From Undaria pinnatifida (lineage: Eukaryota; Sar; Phaeophyceae; Laminariales; Alariaceae): a DNA stretch of 64,000 bases. Position numbers and translations under genes: made by a program. The notes below the pieces were generated by a model that was not told where the DNA came from, ran no database searches, and saw only the letters and a list, made by a program, of their open reading frames with translations. Location of the stretch: assembly GCA_012845835.1 (NCBI GenBank), contig JABAKD010000009.1, forward strand, positions 10,104,785 to 10,168,784, written 5' to 3'. This document shows, one piece after another, positions 24,701-31,321 of this stretch (its first letter is position 1; each line of letters opens with the position of its first letter).

Positions 24701-27700
24701 CCCCAGCGGCCGTGAGAGGGTCTATGGTCATACGGCTACGGCTGTGCTTGATATGAGTACACCCCCAACCCCCCCCTTCATACCGCCGTACGCGTCTTCC
24801 GTCCTTCTGAGTTCCGCTCTAAGACCATGGCTGGGGTACGTGGGGGTGGGGGGGGGGAGGGGGGTACTCAGTTTGTGCATGGCCGTAGTCGTATGACCAT
24901 AGACTCTCGAATCCCTACCATGCCGGGATGGAGCACGTCGGGTTTTCACCAACATGGTAGGCATTGCTTGCTACTATAGGGGGGTCACCGTTTGGGGCCT
25001 CGTTTCGCAATGGCTCGGGGTCACCCGCGCGAGTGACCACCACCCTTGTTCCTTTTTCTGCGGCCTTTCGATTTTCGTGCCGTCTTAATTTTGCGGCATA
25101 GAGATCCGCAATCCGCTACGGAAATTGTTAGCTACACGCTTCGCCAAAAACATACCAGGTATATCCTTAAGCGTTTTCCTCGGTGAGGTTATGAGAGATG
25201 CTCGTGCGAGTGGTCCAAAGACAGGCAGTGAAGAGGGGGGTATGATACTACAACACCGTATCCTTTGTCGTAGTCGCGACTGATTCTACGATAGCCCCCC
25301 CCCCCCCCCCCCGCCCCCCCCAAAAAAAAACAGCGATTTTCTTTAAGGAACGTTTCATGGCTGCTCGACACAAGAAAGGGTGCTGCTTAAGAAACGTCTC
25401 CGTACATTTTTTCTTGCTTGCAGAGCATTAGACTATCGAACAAGGACGTCGGGGTGGCAGGGGACACCGTATTTCAGGAGGAGGTGCGGCCGGTCGAGCC
25501 TGTTTCAAATCCGGCGATTTCGTTAAAAAAATGTTGGGAGGGCTACCACCGTAGAATGACTATCACGCTAACGTTCGTTCGCGCCGTATGCCGCTCGACG
25601 TCTGCACAGGTACCCCGTCCGTCCTACACCGGTTGTTCGCGGGGCGGACCAAGGGTCTCAAGGGCGACGGAGCGGGGATGGACGTGCGCGTCCTCCCACC
25701 CGGGATGCGAAACAGTCGCTTCGAGCGGAGCATGGGCGAGGCCCTGAGGCAGCAGAACGAGACGCTGGAGATGCAGGAGGTGAGCGATGAAAGCGGCACC
25801 GCCCGATCTCATTTTTATCGCGAGAAGACTTCAGCCCTTTCTTCCCTCGTCGACTCGCATCGAATTGCGCCTACATTAGAATATATATATTGATATAATA
25901 CTGAGCCAATTCAATAACCAGTATGCGGCTTCTTAGTATGTAGTCAATCAAAATCCTACGTATCGACCCCTCCGCGAAGCCGACGAGCAAAGGCTTTCAT
26001 TTTTTTTGTTGCTGGTGCCATCTGTGTCCGTCCGGTGCCCGCGAGCAGACGGAAGCGAGCAACCTCGATCGAAACGCCGTGGCGACGGGAGTGGCGTCGT
26101 TTTTGGAGGGCGCGCTCAACAGCAAGTCAGCCAACAAGCACCTGCGGCGCGCCAACATGCTCGTCATGGGCAAGCAGGTCTGGCCTAGAAATTAGAATAA
26201 GCTCTGGCGGAACGGCCACGGCTCCGCCTGTGGAGCTGTGCTGTTCCTAGTTGAGATAGTCTAGAAAAACGACAAGCAAAGACGAAAGGGACGAAACACG
26301 AAGAGAACCAAAAAAATATGCCCCCGAAGAAGGCAAAAGAAAACCAGGAAGGTTCCCCACAAGGAGTTAAGATGGCTTTCTCCGGGGGGGAGGGGTTCTT
26401 GAGAGCGCAGCAGGCCTTGTAATAATCAAGTGTGCCCCGGGCAGAGACTATCGCTACTACTGAAACAATGGAGGTCTAGAAGAAGCCAACAATGAAAGTC
26501 TAGAAGAAGCCACAGCAGCCTCTGATGTTGCATGAAAAGGAGCCAGCAACAGCGCTGGCTTTTTTATGGAATTGGAATTATGGAATTGGAATTGGCTAAT
26601 CGGTTTCCTGTTAAAATTTCTTCAAAAAGTCCATTCAGATCACAACGCTGGCTATGTGCGGTATGGGACGGAAGCCTTTTGGCAACGGCTTGCAATTGTT
26701 CGCAACCACCGCTGGGTGCGACGTGAGACCTAGTTTCGCCGAGGTTGTGCCCCCCCCCCCCGACTCTATCCACGCGGCAAGTCGGGGCTGAAACGCTCTG
26801 AGTCGCGGAGACCATGAGAAGACATGTGTATTCACTGAAGATAGTACGGGAAAATCGCTCTGGTCGGAAATAAGCAGACTCTGTCGGTTTAAAGGATAGT
26901 CCAGATGGTCGTTACATTGCCACCCAGGGGTATTTTCTGACATTGTATCATGGGCATAGTAGGAGTTAATAGTGAAAAATCGGAAAAATTGCGGATCTTT
27001 CATTTTTTACTTCAATCTCATGTTTTACTCTCCTGCTTCTGGGACAAGCCGTGGTGACAGGTGTCGTCCCTCCTCCCGGCCCCGATATGCACCGCTATAC
27101 ACTTGCCATCGTTTTTTCATCGCGCAGAGGGTTCAGCATTCCCAACGCTCGTCGAATCTCATCGTGAAGCTTTGCTAACACTCACTCTCTCGCGCCTTCC
27201 GCGAGCCAATTTTTTTTTTTTCAACACAAGAAAAAGTCCCTGCGTATTAAACGAGTAGGAGCATGCACTCGGGGGGGGGGGGGGGGGGGGGGGGGCTCAA
27301 ACCAGCGAAATCGACCTTCTTCTAAGACAGACGCGTGCTACGATAAAAGGTGCACCACTTTTTTTTTCTTTCAAGGCTCTCTCTCCCCACAAACCTGAGA
27401 GAAAAAAAAATTAAAAAAAACTGCTGCCACATACCGGATGAAAACATCCCATGGCCTAGGTACACAACGAGAACAATCATCAGGCGAAAAAAAAAAAGAA
27501 GCCTATTATTATTTTTATTTTTTCCGACGATTGTGGGTTAAGGAGCCCCGTCATTCAGAAAAACATTTTCGCCAAAAAAAGGTATACCTCTATCATAGCA
27601 TGCGTGATATAAAAAGACTAGGCGGGCTGGTACAGACACAAGCAGGCAGAGAGCTGCTGCTGCTGCTGCTGCTGTACAGTATGCGTCGACCAACAACAAG

Positions 27701-30221
27701 GTACCACAAGCTGCTGCCTGTGTACCCCTCTTTGTTCTTTTTACTTAATGCACCCTCGCTTTGAAGGACGCGTTCTATACGAGCGGGGTAGCTTTTTTTT
27801 GCCCCCCCCCCCCCCCCCCCCTCAAGCATACGGACTTTTTATTAATAAGCTGCTTCTGACCAATGCTACGGCAGGAGGGGGGGGAGGGTGGGTCCCTTTG
27901 TGCAGGAACCGGTCCCTTTTGTAGAGACCCCCCCTTTTTGGGCACTTTTTTTTTTCGATGGCTCGGTGTCACTCGCGCGAGTGACTGACCACCCCCTGCC
28001 TGTCCCTTGCGGTGACGGGCTTTTCTTTCGTGCTGTTTTAACATTCTCGATGCTAACTACTGCGAAAAGGCATACGGGTAGTTACGCTGCAGAACCAAAA
28101 AAAAACGCCGAAGGTGGTTTTATCAGTGAGGTACTCGTACAGAGCCACTCGCGCGAGTATGATATGGTACGATGTGATAGCTCAAATCCGGAAGTAAGTA
28201 AAAATTGGGGGTACCCTATGTTGCCCTACCGTACCCTGATGATGCTTTTTGTCACCTCGGCTTCAGCAGGAGCGCGCGCAACCGACGTGAACCGACTTCG
28301 ACTGCAGTCTCTCCCAGGAGCTCGTATCGAGCTTCATGCGGCGGGAAAAAAGAGAAGAACATGAAAAAACAAACACAGGCTCACCCGACCCAAAACGCTC
28401 GCCAACACCTGTCTGACCTCAAAGAGGACACCACATCCACCCCACCCCACCCCACCCCACCCCACCCCACCCCACCCCACCCCACCCCACCCCACCCCAC
28501 CCCACCCCACCCCACCCCACCCCACCCCACCCCACCCCACCCCACCCTCGACGCCGGGGGCCGCCGCCACCTTCTCAACCTGCTGTTTGTCGTGTTTTTG
28601 ACTCGACGTTGTCGGCGTCCGCAGGGTAAGCGCGCCGGGTTTGGGCTGGTCATGGATGATGTTCTGAGCGGCGCGCACATTGACATCTACGGCCTTGCGG
28701 ACGCCAGCAGAAGGCGGGCGCACGGTCTGGAGAAGGCGTCGACCGTAGACCGAGCCGTGCTCAGTCGCGTCGATCTATCCACCTCGGTCCGGGCGAGGCA
28801 CGACTTTAAGGTAAAAAAACAAAAATCACGTCGTGTGGGGGTGTGCTTATTTGCGTGTGGCATATTATTTTTTTTCACGAGTTTTGTCAGCATATCATTC
28901 TAAGCCCCATGTGGGATTTGCTCATCCGGTGAACAACATAGCAGTTTTGTTTTTGCCCACCGAAACACGTTTTTTGGGAGAAGTCTAAAGCTAAGCTCTC
29001 AACCGAGGAGCCCCAGAAAAAAAAAATCGTGCCCCTCTTACGATGGAGGTTTGCACCACTTTTTTTCTAATACTACCCCTCATTTTCGGGGCTTAAGACA
29101 TGTCCGTCTTAGTCCAAAAAAGCTCATTGATTTCGAAAAAGCTAAAACTGCTGACCGAATGAAAAATTCCATGTGGCCTAGGTTATTTTTTCTCACTTTT
29201 TTTGTTGGGGGGGGTGAATAAAAAACGAGCTCCTTCATTCCTCAGATACTTTTTTTTTTTTCAGAGGTCCGGCAAAGTGAAAAACGTACTTTTTCCTCCC
29301 CTTTTTTTGTGTGGGATGAATAAGTCAGCTCCTTTATTCTTCAGCGAGCCTTTTTTTTTTTTCAGAGGTCCGGCAAAGTACATCACCTCTATCTATCGTC
29401 TTCATCTGACCAGTTTTTTTAGATCCTCTAAACGTGGAACACTATCGGCTGGTATCCTGCACGATAACTTGTACACGAGCGTGTTTGTTTTAGGACTAAC
29501 GCATAGAATTGTTGGTCGAGCCTCGGGTTGCGCTAACGAGTACCTTGGAAGGCGTGTCTTGGGTGAGATATCTTGAGCTCCTTCTCTTGTTGGGAGCTCA
29601 GAAATTTCTGCTGCACGTGCGGGTCCCTTAGCGTGCGATGACTCTTTTCGCGTACACAGCCAGTCCCGCGGATGAGGTGCACGTACCCAGAGCGATCAGA
29701 AACTTCTCAGAAACTTCTCTCTGACAGTACAGCCTGTGGGTGGGCTTTCGCAAGCACACTCTACGGGTAAAATGAGAGTGCCAGAAGAAGAGTGCGGGGC
29801 GAAGAGGAGCTTGATTTCTCGCGATATTTTTGATAAGTATGTCAGCTAGTTGGACAACGCTCGCTAGCGTCTTCGGCAGCAGTGATCGTTCAGGCCCCGC
29901 CTATCCTTGTAGAGGTGAAACGATCAAAAATAGGAAACATCCAGAAATATCAGAAAGGCCATACAAAGCGTCTAGTAAGAGGAGTTACCGAAAAATGTAC
30001 CAGGTACACGAGAACGAGCGTTTGCCCCGAGCGACCGATCGGCCCACGGCCGTTGGCGGCGCCCGCAAAACATGAGCACACCATCTCACAAACCTTCTCC
30101 CGGCTTTGCAAATCTCTCTCGCGCGCAGGCAAGCGCCCAAGCGACATCTTCCAGGCGCAAGCAGGGGGATCGCAAAAAGGCGCTGCTGAAGAAACGGGTT
30201 GACCAGACGGCTCGCGCGTAG
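1244..30221 (+). CDS. Outer dynein arm docking complex subunit, ODAD3/CCDC151-like coiled-coil protein
   Basis: Proposed exons: 1244-1447, 2084-2185, 2761-2892, 3412-3557, 4600-4774, 5618-5739, 6540-6666, 7412-7669, 9243-9380, 11193-11344, 11969-12071, 13696-13779, 14127-14240, 15209-15406, 16146-16517, 18027-18381, 21029-21156, 22535-22742, 25610-25779, 26049-26177, 28625-28810, 30129-30221 (TAG). They total 3,696 nt and every junction keeps phase, giving about 1,231 aa. The protein is Ala/Gly-rich at the N-terminus, then mostly Glu/Arg/Lys-rich coiled coil. Family hints: the exon at 13696 (GGLEEALEQL...EDIPERF) matches the conserved 'EAF..l..atG..dv.evi.rF' block of ODA docking proteins, and 16146 onward (FNDLRAGILHLAHLI) matches the CCDC151 'vkaGieHLadkL' block. 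Known family role: docking of outer dynein arms on ciliary doublets. The protein is about twice the usual family length. Exons 1, 2 and 16 are the least certain, and the true start may be further upstream. The intron after 14240 begins with GC. Confidence 0.55.
1470..1972 (+). repeat. 500-bp G-rich, strand-asymmetric low-complexity tract
   Basis: The plus strand is almost only G and A with occasional C (runs such as GGGGGGAGAGGGGGGAGAGG), ending in a run of about 12 G. It lies in the proposed first intron of the ODAD3-like gene, straight after a strong donor (AAG|GTAAGA at 1447/1448). Open frames of 150-300 aa (Pro- or Gly-rich) over it are compositional artefacts. Confidence 0.85.
2887..3006 (+). 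repeat. 21-bp tandem repeat, about 5.7 copies
   Basis: The unit is CCCCGGTGATAATTTTAACAG, with T/G and G/T variants. The first copy carries the proposed donor of the 2761-2892 exon (CCG|GTGATAA), so every further copy repeats the same donor-like sequence. Confidence 0.9.
7900..8188. mobile_element. MITE-like element, family 1 (copy 1)
   Basis: 289 bp bounded by inverted repeats GACACGTGCTACGATAGAGG and the complement of GACGCGTGCTACGATAGCGG. The interior is T-rich with CTCCTTGACCCAAAATCGTC, TTTTATTTTTCATCCGGGAT and AAGCTCCCAAATTGAGG blocks seen in other copies. It has no coding capacity, as expected for a non-autonomous DNA transposon. It sits in an ODAD3-like gene intron. The target duplication is not clear. 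Confidence 0.75.
9451..9683. mobile_element. MITE-like element, family 1 (copy 2)
   Basis: 233 bp from GACACGTGCTACGGTATAGA to ACGTAGCACGCGTC. It includes the AAGGAGCCCCATCAGTCCGA block shared with the copies near 27541 and 60500. It lies in the next ODAD3-like intron, 70 bp after the donor at 9380. Confidence 0.65.
10080..10225. mobile_element. Family 1 internal fragment
   Basis: It carries the interior blocks GGCTCCTCAACCCAAAAATC, TATACCTAAGACATGAGATT and TTTTTTGGGAGAG found in copies 1 and 4, but no terminal repeats, so it is a truncated or decayed copy. Confidence 0.5.
11391..11545 (+). repeat. Dispersed repeat X (partial copy)
   Basis: Shares CGGTTCTT, GGATGCGGTTCGCCCTTCGT, TGGCGCTTCGGGCGTGGTGC and TGTCGGCCTGGTCGG with 23405-23515. 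It lies directly after the donor of the 11193-11344 exon. Confidence 0.5.
16677..17097 (+). repeat. 420-bp interrupted TTG (CAA) microsatellite
   Basis: Nearly pure TTG with regular TGC interruptions and a six-unit CTG block near 16748. It lies in an ODAD3-like intron, 160 bp after the donor at 16517. The poly-Leu, poly-Val, poly-Cys, poly-Asn and poly-Thr open frames over it are artefacts. Confidence 0.95.
17347..17594. mobile_element. MITE-like element, family 2 (copy 1)
   Basis: 248 bp with inverted ends TTCTGCGTTAGCCCCCC / GGGGGGCGGCTAACGCAGAA. An inner inverted AACG-AAATCGCTGG block is followed by a GACGTC-containing middle with CCGTATTTCAGGAGGAG (complement here). There is no coding capacity. 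Confidence 0.65.
17691..17929. mobile_element. MITE-like element, family 1 (copy 3)
   Basis: 239 bp from GACGCGGGCGACAATAGAGG to CTCATCGTAGCACGCGTT. The interior CTAATACTACCCCTCC...AAGACATGTCC block is shared with 29050-29110. Confidence 0.65.
18042..18381 (+). repeat. 30-bp minisatellite, about 11 copies; candidate coding exon
   Basis: The unit is GGCTACGGTAGGGGGGCCAC plus TTAAGACCAA, with scattered substitutions. In the frame used for the ODAD3-like model each unit encodes ten residues (ATVGGPLKTK). The array ends exactly at a strong donor (GCAG|GTGAGT), and its end phase (1) is the one needed by the next exon (21029). Because 30 is divisible by 3, open frames exist on both strands anyway, so openness alone is not evidence. 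Confidence 0.9.
18412..18607 (-). mobile_element. Palindrome-ended element (copy 1)
   Basis: Bounded by CACTCGCGCGAGTG (18417-18430) and the perfect 18-bp palindrome GTCACTCGCGCGAGTGAC (18581-18598). The interior (complement TGCGGTCACAGGCTTTCGTG, CTGTTTTAACATTC) is shared with copies at 25010 and 27960. A further palindrome follows at 18689-18702. Confidence 0.6.
18950..19030 (+). pseudogene. tRNA-Ser(GGA)-derived pseudogene
   Basis: The 3' two-thirds are intact: anticodon loop TTGGAAA (GGA, serine) in a near-complete stem, a long class-II-type variable arm (TGTGGCTTCGCGC), T-arm GCAGGTTCGAGCCCTGC with a perfect B box, acceptor strand CGACGAC, and G then CCA. The 5' acceptor half does not pair (CCTATCA where GTCGTCG is needed) and the D-arm is shortened. 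It is more likely a pseudogene or SINE head than a working tRNA. The genomic CCA could reflect retrotransposition of a mature tRNA. Confidence 0.5.
19400..20200 (+). repeat. Copy of the 620-bp repeat family
   Basis: Begins CCAGCTGTGAGATCGAAGAT and continues through TGATACTCCGATCGCGCGTA and TCAGTTTATCGAGTGTATCC. A middle segment of about 190 bp (GACAAAATCTGACAGCTGTG to the G-run) is duplicated within it. It lies in an ODAD3-like intron. Confidence 0.8.
20200..20420. repeat. Dispersed repeat copy (pair with 478-680)
   Basis: This is the second copy of the repeat described at 478-680, ending with GTGGCTCCGTTTTCTCTTTT. Just downstream a GTGTGTGTCATTTTTT motif occurs twice (about 20428 and 20470). 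Confidence 0.55.
21656..21783 (+). repeat. TTG microsatellite
   Basis: About 125 bp of TTA/TTG units with few interruptions, in the intron after the 21029-21156 exon. A second short TTG/CTG block lies at 22258-22315. Confidence 0.9.
22830..22925 (+). repeat. Dispersed repeat L (copy)
   Basis: TTTGATCATTGACCACACCT, CTCGAGACGGCAAGCGCCGT and GAGAGACCCCTCGCTAACAT match the L core with more divergence. It follows the donor of the 22535-22742 exon. Confidence 0.55.
23385..23605 (+). repeat. Dispersed repeat X (copy 1)
   Basis: Includes GAGCGGTTCTTGGAAGGATG, CACGGCGCTTCGCAATTGGT, GCCTGGTTGGTGAAAACCCG and GTACGACTACGGCCACGCAC. It matches 24721-24967 in inverted orientation and 11391-11545 in part. 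Confidence 0.6.
24047..24262 (+). repeat. Tandem duplication of a ~108-bp unit
   Basis: The block ACGCGATATCGCTCG(A/C)ACG ... TTTTTCATCG(T/G)GTTGCGCATTCG occurs twice in direct order. The unit carries the CTTATAC(C/T)(T/C)AAGACAC motif also found inside family 1 elements. Confidence 0.75.
24299..24561. mobile_element. MITE-like element, family 1 (copy 4)
   Basis: 263 bp from GACGCATGCTACGATAGAGG to ACCTCTACCGTAGCGCGCGCC, with the AACCCAAAGTCGTCC and GACCATGAGATTTTT interior blocks. Confidence 0.7.
24721..24967 (-). repeat. Dispersed repeat X (copy 2) with 43-bp inverted repeat
   Basis: Arms 24721-24765 (TCTATGGTCATACGGCTACG...) and 24861-24903 (complement TCTATGGTCATACGACTACG...) flank a C/G-rich loop. 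The rightward part (CATGCCGGGATGGAGCACGT, CGGGTTTTCACCAACATGG) is the complement of copy 1. Confidence 0.6.
25010..25212 (+). mobile_element. Palindrome-ended element (copy 2)
   Basis: Starts TGGCTCGGGGTCACCCGCGC with a near-perfect palindrome and ends at CTCGTGCGAGTG. The interior keeps TTTCGTGCCGTCTTAATTTT, related to copies 1 and 3. Confidence 0.55.
25283..25557. mobile_element. MITE-like element, family 2 (copy 2)
   Basis: 275 bp, in reverse orientation to copy 1, with ends ATTCTACGATAGCCCCC and GGGCTACCACCGTAGAAT. The shared core includes GACGTCGGGGTGGCA, ACCGTATTTCAGGAGGAG and GGCGATTTCGTT. It ends about 50 bp before the acceptor of the 25610 exon. An apparent open frame at 25418 is this repeat, not an exon. 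Confidence 0.65.
27330..27606. mobile_element. MITE-like element, family 1 (copy 5)
   Basis: 277 bp from GACGCGTGCTACGATAAAAG to ACCTCTATCATAGCATGCGT. A solitary left end follows at about 27767 (GACGCGTTCTATACGAGCGG). Confidence 0.7.
27960..28162 (+). mobile_element. Palindrome-ended element (copy 3)
   Basis: Starts GGCTCGGTGTCACTCGCGCG (palindrome 27968-27985) and ends GAGCCACTCGCGCGAGT (28143-28159). The interior TTTCGTGCTGTTTTAACATT matches copy 1 exactly over this stretch. Confidence 0.6.
28438..28547 (+). repeat. (CCCCA)n pentanucleotide array, about 21 copies
   Basis: A perfect CCCCA array of about 110 bp lies 80 bp upstream of the acceptor of the 28625 exon. The minus strand reads TGGGG repeats and could form G-quadruplexes. 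Its position suggests it is intronic. Confidence 0.92.
28960..29190. mobile_element. Family 1 fragments, apparently two abutting copies
   Basis: A right-end-like block (AGCTCTCAACCGAGGAGCCC ... CCCCTCTTACGAT) runs straight into a left-end-like block (ACGATGGAGGTTTGCACCAC ... CTAATACTACCCCTC ... AAGACATGTCC). This suggests nested or tandem insertion followed by decay. Confidence 0.45.
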
Positions 30222-31321
30222 CTCCTTGGTGCCTTGGCATGACACGTCTATACCACGCAGTACATATCGGCACTGCTTCGTATAACGACGTAGCCATGCC
30301 TAAACACGAGGAACTGCAGCGCAAAACACGCACAAGCGCACCTTTCTGGCTTTGCGAGAGAGGGGGGGGGGGGGGGCAACGACTATCCGTTTGACCACCC
30401 GAAAATAATCCACACCAAAATATCGAGTATTTTGTCCTCAAAAAATTGTGTGCAACTCTACACGAGGTTTTATGCGTCTTACCGCGTACTGTTACCGCTA
30501 GACCTAGTAAATCGCCAGGAAGCTAGCCGGAAAACCAGCTTTCTCGGTGCTTAATGCTTTCGAGGTTTAGCGCGTGTCGATTGGAAATCCGGGAGGATAT
30601 ATACGTGTACACTCCAACCAGTCTCAACAATACTCTTGACACGATACATACTTATACTGCATCTGGCAGGTGTTCATTATATGCTTGTCCGCGATCAAGC
30701 TTGCGGTCGAGCTGTTACGCTGGGAAGGGGGAGGGGGTGCGCCAAACATTATGCGCGCCCAGGAGCGGCACACCTTGTATCTGATAAAATCCGTGCGAGA
30801 AAACGCTCTGCGCCTGCAGGGGGCATCGAATAAGTCACTGCCGTCGTTGCAAAACCAGAATATGCCCGCAACGTCTTGCACCATTCAAGTACACGCAGGG
30901 ATATAACATACCACATCTTGCAGACGTACGAGAATACGAACATAGCAGCGCCGAGCCATGAGCACATCCGAGCAACATTTCCGGCCGAACAGGCTGCGTT
31001 TTGGGGATACATCGATTGCAGCGCTTTCGTGTCAATGCACCTCCAGATTTCAAATGCTACTATTGTTGGACCCACAGCGAGAAGCAAGTGGTCGTTCGTC
31101 AACAAGCCACCCCAAGCCAACGGGCCAGCAGCACCCTCCCCTCTCGTGGCGGCGCATCCCCGACCACCATGTCTCGCCGCTCGAAAGGCAGACCCGGCGC
31201 ATCACACCACGATCGACGGGAGTGACCAACCACACTGAGTGCCCCTGACTACCCCGGCCTAACACCGCCTGCACATATTTTAAACACGTCTCCGCCGAAC
31301 ACATCGAGTCCGGCTGAACAG
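30222..31321. other. Convergent intergenic region
   Basis: 1.1 kb between the ODAD3-like stop and the RBMX2-type stop. An open stretch at 30671-30826 (RAQERHTLYLIKSVRENALR) follows a good acceptor (CTGGCAG|GTG) and looks protein-like, but it has no clear donor or start, so it is left unassigned. It could be an alternative 3' exon of the ODAD3-like gene. Confidence 0.4.

Noticed and set aside
25418..25560. Open frame after a good acceptor (CTTGCAG), looking like an exon
   Set aside because: The sequence is part of MITE family 2, also present at 17347-17594, and using it breaks the phase between 22742 and 25610.
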